Below are positions 10,722-23,852 of a DNA stretch of 64,000 nucleotides, one piece after another (within the stretch, counting starts at the first letter, position 1; every line of letters begins with the position of its first letter). Both the position numbers and the translations under genes were made by a program. The stretch covers positions 343,501 to 407,500 of the forward strand of contig QVRM01006001.1 of assembly GCA_003439945.1 (NCBI GenBank), given 5' to 3'. Origin of the DNA: Dermanyssus gallinae. Lineage: Eukaryota; Arthropoda; Arachnida; Mesostigmata; Dermanyssidae. The notes under the pieces were generated by a model. It saw only the letters and a program-made list of their open reading frames with translations, was not told the DNA's origin and did not search any database.

Positions 10722-10795
10722 GGGGGGGGGGGATCGAACTTACACGCCAGAGGCCAGGGGCGGATTGCACTCACCCAGTGTCTCTCTACACCATA
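10722..10795 (-). mobile_element. tRNA-derived SINE-like head
   Basis: On the minus strand an A-box-like TATGGTGTAGAGAG is followed by a B-box-like GTAAGTTCGATCCC and a G/C homopolymer. The spacing resembles a tRNA promoter, but I cannot fold a full cloverleaf. It may belong to a tRNA-derived SINE different from the two families described below. Confidence 0.4.
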
Positions 10796-11459
10796 CCTCT
10801 AGGACTACTGTTACAATTGTAACAGTAGTTACTACTGTGATATTAGTATACTGTCACAGCAACAACTGTAATATGCCATGCGTGAAAAACGAGTGATTTA
10901 CCACCACAGGCAGCATTTAATGACCACTGTCGACCTTTATAGACCTACAAAGTGCTGGTTTTGCTCTGTTGGCGCCCAGCAGCCTCATGACGTCTTTATA
11001 ACAACTTCGTTATACAAGTTTCAAGTTCAGCGGCTGCACACGCATTTCTCGACAAGAGAAGAAACGCCTCACAGTAATAAAAATACACAGGGAAAGGTTA
11101 GTTATGCACCACCTTGTCATTGGCATATCTTTGCTGTTTGCCTATTGTTACTTTTTTGTGCAACAGGAACAGTAAGCCGGACACGTAAATCTGTCGGTCT
11201 GTCAATCTGCCTGTCTGCCTACCTATCAATTAACCTAATCAATTTGTCTTTTTGCCAAGCAATCGATCTACTACTGATCAATCCACATATTTATATTTCT
11301 ACCAATCAATCTATCTATGAAAATATTAAAAGCCGGCCTGACCCCCTGCCATTTCGTCTGTTTGTTTTTGCCATGTTGTAGCGCGTCTGTCGTTCGTGCG
11401 GTTTCCAACGTCGACCACGTTTTGAAAGTCTTTCCCCCAAACGACGGAACCCGACGGCG

Positions 11460-11485
11460 ACGACGATAGCGACGACAACGACAGT

Positions 11486-11534
<49 letters not shown>

Positions 11535-11755
11535 ACAACAATGAGGACAACAGTGATGGAGAACATTGTATGCCTTCTGCATTCTGCCACTTCCGCTGGC
11601 CCTGTTGCGACTGCCGCTCTAATGGCCTGCTACGGCTACTGCTGGCACCGTTACCGAGAGCGACATCGAGTTGCTATCCAGACTATCTGTCTCCTAGTTG
11701 CAAACGCTATCATCAATGATTATACACATATTACATGCAGGCATACATACGTTCG

Positions 11756-11789
<34 letters not shown>

Positions 11790-11853
11790 AATATTGTGAC
11801 GATTTATTAATCATTTACAACGCGTTTGCACACTCGGCAATGCTCGCCTTCTA

Positions 11854-11903
<50 letters not shown>

Positions 11904-12494
11904 TGCCCCCGTATATAAATATATATGCGTATTCAGGTATCCTGTTTCTCTTTCCCTTGTTCTCACTGTTGTGATTCACGCCAAAGTATGGTCGCGGCTT
12001 CATGAACGGGTGTTTACGTCGACAATGTCGTAAAAGTCTTTTCCGCCCTTCTCCTACTACTACTACCACCACTATTGCCATTACACGACTTGATATCGCT
12101 ACGACTTCTAACGGTACTGCTGTTCCTACTTTTTTCCATTCATTGATCTGCTGCTGTGGCGGCAACATCGTTGACGTTTCCTTGGCTGAGCTGTGGTCGT
12201 CTCGCCTCGCCCAAGCGAAACATCAACAACAACAGCAGCAGCAGCAGCAATAACACAGTTCTATAGCGCAAGCAAACGTCGATTGATATTAGTTGTTTTT
12301 TAAACGAAAAACGAACGCTTTTTTCTACTGACTGGTCGGCTTCTTGTCACAGTCGTTGTTGTTACCGTAGCTGCTGCTGCGGCTGTTGTTCTTGTTGCAT
12401 ATGTCACTGTTACGTATTACTGTTGTTAAAGTTCTCGTTGTGGCATTGATTTTCGTGTCTCGTCTATTCGGGAACATTACAACCGCTTTTTGCA

Positions 12495-12532
<38 letters not shown>

Positions 12533-13798
12533 CGTGCTATTTCCGTATATAGAAAGCATCGTCTTGTTCTAGCTACTAGAATGGCAGCGATAAATAACAG
12601 TAAAAGTTGTAATAGTCATGCTGGCGGAGCTGGCGGTAACAATGATTGTTGTTGTTGTTATTATTGCCGTTATCGTTATCGCAGTGTTTGTTTGTTTAGC
12701 TGATAGTGTTGTTACTGTTCGTGTTGCTATCGTTGTTGCCCCTGTTGTTGTTGTTATTGTTGCTATAGCCGCCGTCATTGTTGTTGTTGTTGTTGCTGCT
12801 GCTGCTGCTGCTGCTTCGGTGTCGTCTTGGTGGTGTTAACGAGCACCAAGCTCTGCGTGCAGCGATTATGCCAATGCAGCGAAATGACGATGATTCATAA
12901 TAATAATAATAATAATAATAGAAGAGACTGTGCCGAAGATGATGTTGATCATGATCGGGATCGAGGTGGCCATGCTGCCGATAATGTCGTTGCCTGCTAC
13001 TTATCAATGATGGACTCGTAAGCGGATGGACAACACACGTTCGCCGCTTGAGCGAACAACGCCGATGGCGAAGGCCGTGGGCGATTACGGTCACGACAGC
13101 AACAACAATAATGACGAAAAGGAGGAGAGGGAACACGACGACGACAACAACAACGAGAGCAACAACAACAACAACAATGGCAAGAAGGAAGACGGTAACG
13201 AAAACAACAAAAACTACAACAACAGCAACGGCAGCGAGGCAACGATTGTTGCGTCGCATTCAGTCATGTTGTTTCTGCACTCGGACAAGTTAGCCATTGT
13301 TCATAACGCCGTGCGGCTTTTGTTGTTGTTGTTGTTGTTATTATTATTATTATTATTGCTGTTGTTGTTATCGTGCGACATTTATAGACATTACCTATCG
13401 CCGTGTTCTCACTAGATTTCGTTCCCCCCTCCATATTTCTTTCTCTCTCTCTCTCTCATTGTCACTGCAGCGGCGCGGTGCGTGTGCCAACTGTTATAGA
13501 GGTCCATTGTTTTGTCTGTGGCAGCTGTATCCCCGTTTATACTGGCAGCGTATCAGTTCAACGCCGACGTCGACGCATTTGTCAAGTGTCAATTTCAATC
13601 AAAACATACTCGCTCGTTCGCTCTCTCTCTCTCGCTCGCTCGCCGGCTAGCAGAGCGGTTTACTTTTGACTACAGTTATTGTGATCGCTGTCCCGATTAC
13701 GCCTCATGTTCCAATTGCTATTCTTGTTGTGGTTGTTGTTATTAAGATCAGTGTTACACTTTTCTTCTCTAAACACTATATGGCAATCGGCGTTGTTG

Positions 13799-13830
<32 letters not shown>

Positions 13831-16200
13831 GTATTTATTTTGACTGTTGTAATTGTTGCCAACATGACTAGCAAATCAATGCAGTGCAGTGCTGATGAGC
13901 CGCCATCAAACCGCCACTACCGACTTTAACAGCAGCCTGTCTTTTTTAGCTGACACTGCAGCTGCAGCAGCAGCAGCAGCTGCGGCAGCAACAGCAGCAG
14001 CAGCAGGGTTACGCTATCATTCGAGAGTTTCATTTTTGGTTTCGGCTCCGACCAGGTACGGCAGATGACGGCAGAGGCGAACAACAACGACGACAATCGC
14101 ACCAGTAGCTGGTGTGCATTCATAACTATTTACTAACATGTTGTTACATTAGTTCCGAACGTGCCAGTTGCTAGAACGGTGTGCGGCAGCAGACAACATC
14201 CTGTCTGCAATACGACGAATAAGCACATGTAAGCATAGTACCGCGCATCCTGTATAGATACGGAAGCACGTATACGCTGCTACAACCACTATTTCATTCT
14301 ACATGTGTATAGGGGGGGGGGGGGGTAGTCATTATCGACCGCCGGACCGGACCGGGCCGTAACTGCTGTTTGTTATCGATGCAACGCCTCTTGTTGGTAA
14401 GTGTGCATGTATGCATGTATGTATGCATATACTACGTATGCCTGTGTCTGCATCAATGTACGAACGTGCATCTAGTGTATCTAGACCTGTCGCTGCGCGA
14501 ATGTGTGAGCATGTTTATGTATGTATGTATGTGTGGTGTGTAGTCCACCGAAAAACATGTTTTTGTCTTCTGCTCCACTGTGCTCTTCAATGCACCTCAA
14601 GTCTCACCGACCGGCAGCGTTGCGACGAACCGTCTCAGTCAGTGTAACGTAATTGCTTGAGGGCCATGAGGGCTAGACGGACAGAGCGGGATCCGCACCG
14701 ATCCGCTGTGACCGCTCGGAAGACTATACTTATAACAACGACAACACCACCAGCAACAACAATAACACACAGCAAAAACAACAACAACAACAACAACACA
14801 CAGCAACAGCAACAACCGCAACAGCAATAATGTCTAGGACAAGCAGTCAGCTGTCTATGAATGGCTCTAGTCAACTATTGAAGTAGTTCGTTACAACTGG
14901 CTGTTGGCCGTGATAGATGTGCTGTTGTTGTTGTTGCTGCTACTGCTGTTGCACGAACCAATGGGCGGATGGCTAAACGTACGCACGAAGGGGCATATCA
15001 CTCACGAAACAGAGAAAGAACAAAAAAAAAGACGCGAATGAGAGTCTACGATAGAAAAAAAGCAAGTAGCCCTATGTATATACATAGGCGGCATTCGACG
15101 GCGCGTGAATAACCTAGCTAGTTCTCATCCTCGTCGGTGGGCGCTCATACCACGTGTATGTACACCGTACATTCATACCTACATACCCGGTACAGCGCGT
15201 GGAACTAACGCATTTGTGCACAGCGAAACACAACAACAACAACAACAACAACAATTGCAACAACATGAGCAAAATGAGAAAATTGTTTCAAACCTTCCGC
15301 GCGCGCAACCACAAGTAGCACTCACGTATCGCTCTCATCAAGGACAACAAGGCAGCAACAGCGAATTAAGTGTCTGCAACACGGCGAGCTATACACGCCA
15401 GGCTACATACAAAAAGCAACAGCCACGACTAAGACGACAATAACCCGCGTAAAAGATAAAGGAAAAACAAAAAACGTGCACCATACCACGACGGTTCAAG
15501 CAATCATGCCTACGGCGAGAACACCGACGACAAAAAAAACAACAACAACAACAACAATAACAACACCAACAATAACAACAACAACAACTACAACAAAGAA
15601 GGCGATTGCAACGGCAGTAGCAACAGTAATACCAACCGGGACCACAACAATGAAAATACCAACAGGAACGACGGCAACAACAATGATAACAACAACAACA
15701 ACATTAACAGCTGCTACTACTACTACTACTACTGCTACTACAACAAACAACAACAACACATACAACAAGGACAACTTTGGGGGGCAGCAGGACACTCACT
15801 AAAACAACAACGCACAACACTATTTAGCAGGAATGAAGCTACTCACAAAAGGAACACAAGAAATGCCGAAGCAGCAGCAACAGCAAACATATTTCTTCCC
15901 AACAACAACGACAACAACAACGGGAACAGATCACACGCTGATACGAATATACACGTCTATTGAGACAATGTTCGTAGTTGCAGTAGTAGAAATAGTCGTT
16001 TATAGGTCGTACTGTTGTTTCCATCCACAACAACGAGAACAACGCCAGTGTATCATCATCCACCCTGTAGCTTCGTTCTGCTGACGGCTATGAGCGTTCG
16101 CCAACATACAATGCCGGCGACAGCAACAGCAACAACCGATGAGGTAGAGCGGCAACTCGTCTCAACACTGAAGTCCCCGTCAGACTGTCAGGCAGGCAGG
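11460..16200. repeat. dense trinucleotide and (TA)n repeat region
   Basis: This segment alternates between CAA/CAG-rich blocks (11.46-11.55, 12.22-12.25, 13.1-13.23, 14.75-14.83, 15.23-15.27, 15.53-15.8 kb) and TTG/CTG-rich blocks (12.64-12.83, 13.32-13.38 kb), with (TA)n at 11.76, 11.85-11.90 and 12.50 kb, (AAT)n at 12.90 kb, (TTA)n at 13.80 kb and poly-G at 14.31 kb. Long open frames here translate to poly-Asn, Gln, Val or Leu and are repeat artefacts, not genes. Confidence 0.9.
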
Positions 16201-16646
16201 TAGGTGATCTTGCAGAGCGCCGGTTTGCATCGATCGCAACCCCCGAAGCGTATCGAACTCCCGCCCTCCTCCTGCCCTAATACTGCGTTTCTACCAGCAG
16301 TACTACAGCACCAATAGCTGTAGCTGTAGTAGTAGTAATGGCGCTAATAGATGTAGTCATAGATGATAAACGGCCATGTAGCAACAGATGGGTTCGTGCC
16401 GCACACATTCATATAGCAAAACAACAACAAAACAAAAACGATAATGATGACGATGTTCAATTTCGTTAGTTCGAAATCCGTGTCGTCGCCGTGCGTCGAC
16501 GTTAGACGGACCAACAAACGGGGAAAACGGAAGCGCTCACTTAGCCAAAACTCAACAATCCCCCGCCGCTGCCCGGTCGCCTGTCTTCGAGCCATCGGTG
16601 ATACTCTGCGACGTCCACACAAGCTCCTTGATAGAGAACGCGACGG

Positions 16647-16650
<4 letters not shown>

Positions 16651-16712
<62 letters not shown>

Positions 16713-16718
16713 GATATA
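16651..16718. repeat. (TA)n microsatellite
   Basis: A nearly uninterrupted TA array with single interruptions (TATGTATA, TAGATATA) lies inside the large intron. Confidence 0.95.
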
Positions 16719-17147
16719 TCTATGCATGCGCTGACAATACCGCCACGAACGTGTCGAGTGCAACGGAAATCCGCGTCGCACTTTCACGCTACTCAGGGGT
16801 CTCTCTGCGAGAGATCTTGCGCGGAGAGATGTCAGCTGCGGGAGTCGCCGCACATCACACACGCTGCATGGTGAGATCGCCAGTAGTGCAATCGCGCACT
16901 ATTTTTGTCCATCGTCATTACGTGCGAACTGGCTGGCCGCTAACTGATTAGCTATCCAACTAACTAACTAACTAACGAATTCCCATGAAACATGAGTTGT
17001 TCGCTGTCGGCGCTGTCTCGTTCTCATCTATTGACTAGAGTCTGTCTGTCTTTGTCGTTCTCTCATTGCGCCTAGTGAGTTAGTAAGTGGTCGTAACGCG
17101 CCTACAGAAACAACCACGTCTGGCCATCTTAACGCATCGTCTGCAAG

Positions 17148-17339
17148 ATGTTACTGATGGTGGTGGTGGTGGTGGTCGTTCGACGCTGTAAGACGCCGAA
17201 CGCAGAGCGCCTGCGGCTGGCACAAAACCATCAAGAGAAACAGTCCAAACCAAAGAAGCAGTTTAACGAGTACAGGAAGTTACAAGAGCAGAGGCAGCAG
17301 GCAGCATCAGCAGCAGCAGCGCCGCAAATAGCCGAATAA
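17148..17339 (+). other. unassigned Lys/Gln-rich open frame
   Basis: A plus-strand frame runs to a TAA at about 17337 and encodes a charged stretch including AERLRLAQNHQEKQSKPKKQ and EQRQQAASAAAA. Its start is a low-complexity Val run from GTG triplets. It lies shortly upstream of a LINE 3' end on the same strand, so it could be remnant transposon sequence, but I recognise no domain. It may also be chance. Confidence 0.2.
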
Positions 17340-17526
17340 TTAGCTCTTCACAGTCCTTGATGCGGCAACGGGTGACGGCCGCATATTGTAGCCGTTGTCG
17401 AAGTTAGCTCACCGACACAGGTGAGCCGGCGGTGAACGCCTCTTGTGTCCCCGCGACGTTGATGATGATGATAATAATAATGGTAATAATAATAGTAATA
17501 GTAATAATAATAATAATTCCCGCTAG

Positions 17527-17674
17527 TAAAGGCACAAGGAGATTCATTGAAGAGCTTGGCGAGCGGATACAGGAGAACACAGGCGACCGACGAGAGAGCG
17601 AGTTCCTGCGGCAGTTGCTGTCGCTGGCGGTATGCAGAGGTAACGCTGCCTGTATAATCGGGTCAATGTTTTGA
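17527..17674 (+). mobile_element. LINE polyprotein C-terminus, copy 1
   Basis: The frame encodes RRFIEELGERIQENTGDRRE then SEFLRQLLSLAVCRGNAACI and ends in IGSMF-stop at about 17674. This matches the end of a widespread class of invertebrate non-LTR reverse-transcriptase polyproteins (pattern FLxxLGRRIxExTGExRExxFLxQRLSxAxQRGNAxxIxGT). A second copy lies at 36476-36765. (ATA/TAA)-rich sequence lies before it (17463-17520), and a long (TAA)n array starts 80-90 bases after the stop. It is 5'-truncated. Confidence 0.75.
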
Positions 17675-17756
17675 GAGGAAGAGACTGCTACCGAGATATT
17701 TAATTATATATTAATACATGTTCAGACCTCACAATTGTATGATCAGCAATAAACAA

Positions 17757-17795
17757 TAATAATAATTAATAATAATAATATTAATAATAATAGTG

Positions 17796-17890
<95 letters not shown>
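17757..17890 (+). repeat. (TAA)n array after LINE copy 1
   Basis: About 130 bases of near-pure TAA units follow the short 3' UTR of the LINE fragment. TAA repeats as a 3' tail are known for the I clade of LINEs, so this may be an expanded tail. It could also be an independent microsatellite. Confidence 0.9.
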
Positions 17891-18639
17891 TCGAGACGAT
17901 GTGGCACTGTTCGGCACTCGATGCTGCTTATGATGCTGTTGCTACCGATGAGCACGATGCACTGACACTTTGATTAACATTTACCGTCGTCGTCGTCGCG
18001 TCCCTGTCACAATGAAGGACGAGGAAATGATTGCTTTCATTTGTAGACTCGGTTATCGGTAAGGACAACAACGACGACGACAACGAAAACCGAGATACGA
18101 AACAAACACAACACAACAACGAGAACAAAAAGAACACCTCACAGGAAGACGGCCGCCGCCGCCGGGGACGATGACAATAACGAGACTCCTCAAGGCATTC
18201 ACTCACAGTATAACTAGCTAAACTAGAGCTGGTCAATTCATATCGAGCGAAATATATATAGAGAGAGAGAGTGAAGAAAGAGAGATAGAGAGAGCAACAT
18301 GTAAGACATGACACAAACAGGCATAAGGCCAAATTACTTAGGATCGACAACGCGACACAGGGCGAATCCATGGCTGTAGTAGTAGTAGTAGTCCTGCGTA
18401 GCGCTCAACATCAGCGTCCGCTCGCCATAGTACATAGATATCGTCGATATAAAGGTACCAACCCATTGATTTGCCTGTTCCGTCTGGATAGGCTGGATGG
18501 TTGGCTGAATGACTGGCTGGTGGCTGAACCGTTACAATTTGCCGCCAAACAGGTGACGACGAGTCGTTTGACCGCGAGTCGCTCTCGTGAGAGAACTGGC
18601 AAGATGGTAAAATCCTTGCGCCGCATGGCAGATGACGGT

Positions 18640-20224
18640 GTCGCCGCTTCGGCTGTTGTTGTTGTTGTTGTTGTTGTTGTTATCGTTGTCGTTGTCAGCC
18701 ATTATAATGATGATTATTGCTGCTGTTGCCGCTATTGGCGGTTGTGGTTGTGGTAGTGGTGGTGGTGGTGGTGACGGTGCCGTTGGAGATATGTGTGTGG
18801 CTCTACGTAATCTTCGAGTTGGCTACTTCGACTCGACTACTACACGACTACTACGAACGAATTCGAATCGGAGGCGTTTATACGCGGCGCTCTATGGCAC
18901 AACATTGACCACAAACACCACAAACTCCACGACCGCTTCCGTCATAATACGTCCTCGTGGTCTTTGTTGTTGCGGTTGCATGCTGTTGTTGTTGTTGTTG
19001 TTGCTGTCGCTGTCGTTATTGATGAGAAGACGATGATGATGATGATGATGCTTGTAAGAATCGTCACATATATCCAAGCACACTCAAATGCACACACACA
19101 CACACCTCACAGACACAAAAACACTGTACTGACAGACGCACCCAAATGCACACCGATGCCGTTCGATGATGGGCACACGTTCAGTCCGGCGACCAGCGGT
19201 ACTGTCCACAGTCAATCCTGGTGAGGTCGGCTGTCGATCTCGAACCAACAACTACGTTCCAACAACGTGCTGCTCTGCCAAGCTGGGTGGGTGGCCTGGC
19301 TGAGAGAGAGATAGAGAGAGAGAGACGGACCCAAGAAGAGCTAGCGTAGCTTAGGAGTAGATGAGGTTCGGGGCTGATGAGATCGGCCGTTGTCACTGTG
19401 TCACCCAAGTCACGTGCTTTTGCAACTGGCTGGCAGGAGGACGGACGGACGGACTCAACTCGAACCCCGGCGCTTCTAGCTGAGAGGTGCAGGCAAAACT
19501 AGGCCCACAGGCCCACTCCACCCGGCGATTAGTCGATGAAAGCAACAACAACAACAACAACGACCACAACAATGCCACCACCGATAACAACAACAACACC
19601 ACCAACAACAACACCGACAACGACGAGAAGACGAAAAAGAAGAGGAAGGACAACAATAACAGAACGGTAGGACAACGATGTCGAGGACGACGACAACAAC
19701 CACGACGGCGACAATAAATCACAGCCAACTACTAGAATCTACACGAAACAAGTGTTCCGTCCGGCCTGCTGCTCGAAACTACCTGTTGTTCTGCGCGCGT
19801 TCTGCAAGCGCAGCCGGTCGCCTATCCGGCTATCCGGTGGTTACAGCGACACCGTAATCGCAACGACACAGCACACATTCATACCAATGGCGTGCCGTGG
19901 CGTTGCAAACGGGTGCATGCACTTCGGCTTCAGCTTCCTTCAGCTGCAGCTTCGTTCAGCTGCATCTGCAGCGGCAGTACCACCATCACCGCCACCACCA
20001 CCACTGCAGTACCACTGCCAGCGCCACGATGGCTGCCGCCACTAGCACAAATTACAGCAGCAACAACAACAACACCAACCAACAACAACAAGAACAACAA
20101 CAACAACTAGTAGTGTATCTGCTGGTTGCTGTGTTGATTGTTGTTCTTGTAGTCGTTGTCGCTGTTGTTGTTGTGGTTGTCGCTGTTGTTGTTGTGGTTG
20201 TCGCTGTTGTTGTTGTGGTTGTCG

Positions 20225-20259
<35 letters not shown>

Positions 20260-20565
20260 GCTGCTGCTGCTTTTGCTATTATTGTTGTACTTTGCTTTGT
20301 TTGAGGCGCGTAACGAGGAGAACGGCGGCGCCGGCTGTGGCTGCGACGGTGGCGGCGGCGATGGCGATGTCTGCAGTCGCCGCCGTTGAGGCAGGCGAGC
20401 GTCCGAAGCCACGGTTGTTGTTGCTGCTACTGCTGCTGCTGCCGCAGCCGCCAAACGCTTATCCCCTCGTCCCGGCTGTTCGCTCGCCCGCTCGCTGTAA
20501 GAAGGAGTCTCTCTTGTCGTGGCTGCCGGCACCACCGCCGACGACGACGACGCTGTTTCTGCTGC

Positions 20566-20602
<37 letters not shown>

Positions 20603-20955
20603 GCTGTTGTTGTTGTTGTTGCTGCTGTCCTGTTGGTCTGCGGAACAGAACCAGACGGCTGGCGACCCTCGCCGCGCCACAACAACATCAGCAGCAGCAA
20701 CAGCAGCAACAATAACACAGCAGAGATGGATGTGTTGGCCACGATGGTGGTGGTCATCTCAGCTGAACTGAGGTAGCAAGCAACAACGACAACAACAACA
20801 ACAACAACAATAACGGCTGCAACAATAATCATAACGGCAGCAACAACAACAGCTGCAACAGAAGCAACAACAATCATAACGGCAGCAACAACAGCTGCAA
20901 CAACAATAATAACGGCTGCAACAACAACAGCAGTAACAACAATAATGACGGCAGC

Positions 20956-20987
<32 letters not shown>

Positions 20988-21830
20988 AGGCAGCGACGTC
21001 TTCAACCGTTGCCGAAAACGTCCGACGAAACTGGGACGGAGGCGTGGCTGTGCGTCGGTTACGCTCAGCTTATTGACTGCTACTGCTCCTACGACTACGA
21101 CTACTACTACCATTATTGTACTTCGATGGCTACCTCAATCAGATCTACATTGTCGTGGCCGTAGCAGCAGCAGCCTCAACAACAACAACAACAACAACAA
21201 CAAGCAGCAAAAACGTTCAAGCCTCTGCAGTGCTGCGAAGAGCCACAGAAACGGCCCACCGCTACCGGCGCCACCGGCAAAGGCAACAACAACAACAACA
21301 CAACAACAATACAGCAGCAACAATAACAACAACAACAACAACAACAACAATACAGCAGCAGCAACAACAATACTGGCAACCGCATCGTGATCACAACAGC
21401 AGCCAACGACAAGAATCGAAAGGCTCTCCTTTCGATTGTTGTCGTTGCTATACTTACTTCTAGCAGTAGTTGCCTTCCTGGTTACGAGTGGTACAGTAAT
21501 AATAATGGCAATACCACGACAAAAATAGCGGCAGCAGCAGCAGCAGCTACGGCCGTCGGAAAGCGACAACGATAAGACATCCACCACAGAAGCATAATAA
21601 TGACTATAATAAGAGCGTCAGTAACGACAGCAATATTCTGCACAACAACCGCAACAGCAGCAACAATCGCAACAGCAATAACAACCGCAACAGCAACCGC
21701 AATAACAACAACAAAAGTCGCAAAAACTTTTACTGCTACTACTACTGCAGCTACTAAAAACACTGCTACTTCTGCTACTACTACTACTACTACTACTACT
21801 ACTAATACAGGAACTACATACAACTAGACA
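18640..21830. repeat. second dense trinucleotide-repeat region
   Basis: TTG/GTG blocks lie at 18.65-18.77, 18.96-19.02, 20.12-20.28, 20.41-20.44 and 20.56-20.63 kb. CAA/CAG blocks lie at 19.54-19.69, 20.05-20.11, 20.68-20.99 and 21.17-21.70 kb, and ACT blocks at 21.71-21.81 kb. Adjacent blocks of opposite sense are nearly complementary (for example 20.05-20.11 against 20.12-20.28). The overlapping open frames are homopolymeric artefacts. Confidence 0.9.
20158..20223. repeat. three-copy 21-bp minisatellite
   Basis: The unit TCGCTGTTGTTGTTGTGGTTG is present three times head to tail, then grades into pure TTG repeats. Confidence 0.9.
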
Positions 21831-22435
21831 AAGTCAAAAATCGAACATCAAGACTAGACCGCTCTCACTCAGCACATGTACTGCTCATGTACTCGTAGTG
21901 TGTAGCACGCACAGTATAACAGAAGCTTCGACAGCAATCTGCTTCGACACACTTCTAGCAGCACCATCACCCATTCACCAATCAAGAACTCGCCCTACAA
22001 TAGTCGGGCCATAGCAAGCCCCATGCATGGTGGGGTACGCAGCGGAGCTTCAGATACGTCTGAACGCCCGCTTGTCTACCTTCTCCTCACTCACGCAAAG
22101 CGAAAACCGCAAGCGGATCGGATCACATCGACACCGGGCCAGCCCACCGGCAGATCGATCAGTCGATTGATCGAGGGAGGTCATCGCCGAGACTTCTCGC
22201 CACAAGCCCACGTCGCTGGACGCTTGCAGAGGAGAACTGATCGCAAAATACGCGTACGTTTTCAGTCAGTCAGTCAGTCAATCAACCAATCGTGGTTAAA
22301 GAAAAATAGTATGCTTATTATGCTGCAATCACAGGTCGCCCTCTCCCCCCGCCTGAACCGTGTGATGCTGATGTAGCAGGGTGGTTCGTGGTGCTTGCCC
22401 AACACGTACGCGCATACGATATTTAAACTTTTTCC

Positions 22436-22550
22436 AGGCTGACAGTCTCAGCCGACAGTTAACGTCCACGGGATTGCTTTCGCATTGCTTCAATGTAAGA
22501 CGGACCCCACAGATACGGATGCGCAACGGTGGGGCTCGAACCCAGCGACA
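22436..22550 (-). mobile_element. SINE family A, truncated copy
   Basis: The segment shares the order of motifs with the copy at 49202-49377: AGGCTGA, a GTTAACGTCCACGG stretch, GCATTGCTTCA, GACGGAC, and a B box reading TGGGTTCGAGCCCC on the minus strand. The A-box end is missing. Confidence 0.65.
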
Positions 22551-23710
22551 TCATCAGCGACAGGCCACAAAATCGAAGCAGCTCGATAGCAGCTATGTTG
22601 CTGCTCGAGCCATAGTCGCGGTGCCCCCCTGCCTGCTTTTTACCCAGCCAGATACCAGAAATCCAGACACCTCGTCCCAGATCTGACGGCAGACCAGGCT
22701 AATCTGATCCACCCCATTTCTCCCATCCTACCCGTTAACAGATTGAATCTGGGCCAACGTGAGAACCAATACCAAAGGCAGCAGAAGCAACATCATCAAC
22801 AACAACAACCGCAGTAGAAGCAATATAAATACGAGGAAAATAACAGCAACAAAAACATCATCAACAAGAACATCAGTAACAACAACAACATCAATAACAA
22901 CAACAACAATAACACGCACCGGTAGTTCATTCCAGTTTCTGCAAAGATGACACACACAACAGATGACAAATCAAATAGGGACATATATTGAACGCGACGA
23001 ACTGACCAAACAGCAAGAACTCATGATGATGTTACGAATGACGATTACGACGACAGTTGTAAGGTCGACCCAGTCAGCACAACTTGCGTGGAATTAATTG
23101 TTTATTGTACGTGATACGATCAAGCGCACAGTTCAGCACAGCAATGCAACAACTAACTAAACAATGTAACACAAGTAACAAATTGGTAACAATTGACCCC
23201 GGATTCTACAATCAGTGCGGAAGTCTATGTGACTTTGCCAATTGTCGCCAGTAACGCCTTAACATCTGCCAATCTCTCTCTCTTTCTCACATAATATGTA
23301 AGACTATATGTAAGTCCTTGCGTTCTCGAGGCTGAGATAGGCGAACATGATCGTGCCGGATGAGGTCACGAAGCACACTTGCCAGCTGGGCGTCAACGGG
23401 CAATTGCGTCATACATTGGATATGATACTTAAACTCACACGCACACATGTTATAATATTTGTCAAGCATTATTATATATCAAGCATTTGACACAAAGGCA
23501 AGACCCTTAACTCGTATGGAGGTCATAAGTTCGGCATCGCGGCTCGGCCCGAACAGCGGAGTCAGTCCACCCTTAGACGCTCGTTTCAAAAGAAATGATA
23601 TAATATGGTGGATGGTATTGTACCATCGCTTTTGTTGACACATGCGTGCTCGCCGTTTTTTTTTTCTGGGGGTTCTTTTTGTCTGAGCATGGTCTAGCAA
23701 AGTGCACTCT

Positions 23711-23852
23711 GGCATTCATCTCGCCTAAATTGGAAACCAATTGTGAACCGATTTTCGAGTGACCCACAGTCAGTCCAGGACTTGAACGCATGACCTCCCG
23801 AATGTAAAGCAATCAAGGCGGCAATAGTTTTGCCACCACGCCGCCTCGCCCG
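23711..23852 (-). mobile_element. SINE family B, diverged copy
   Basis: On the minus strand, GGCGGCGTGGTGGCAAAACT provides an A box and GCGTTCAAGTCCTGG a B box. The body keeps ACATTCGGGAGG, the AATTGGTTTCCAATTTAGGC core and GAATGCC, as in the copies at 46689 and 55663. Confidence 0.65.

Noticed and set aside
11271..13929. Many open frames of poly-Cys, Leu, Val, Asn or Gln
   Set aside because: They are translations of trinucleotide arrays, which lack stop codons in several frames on both strands.
19897..21823. Long open frames with Asn, Val and Ala runs on both strands
   Set aside because: Pure consequence of CAA/TTG/CAG repeats; overlapping frames on both strands are open at once.
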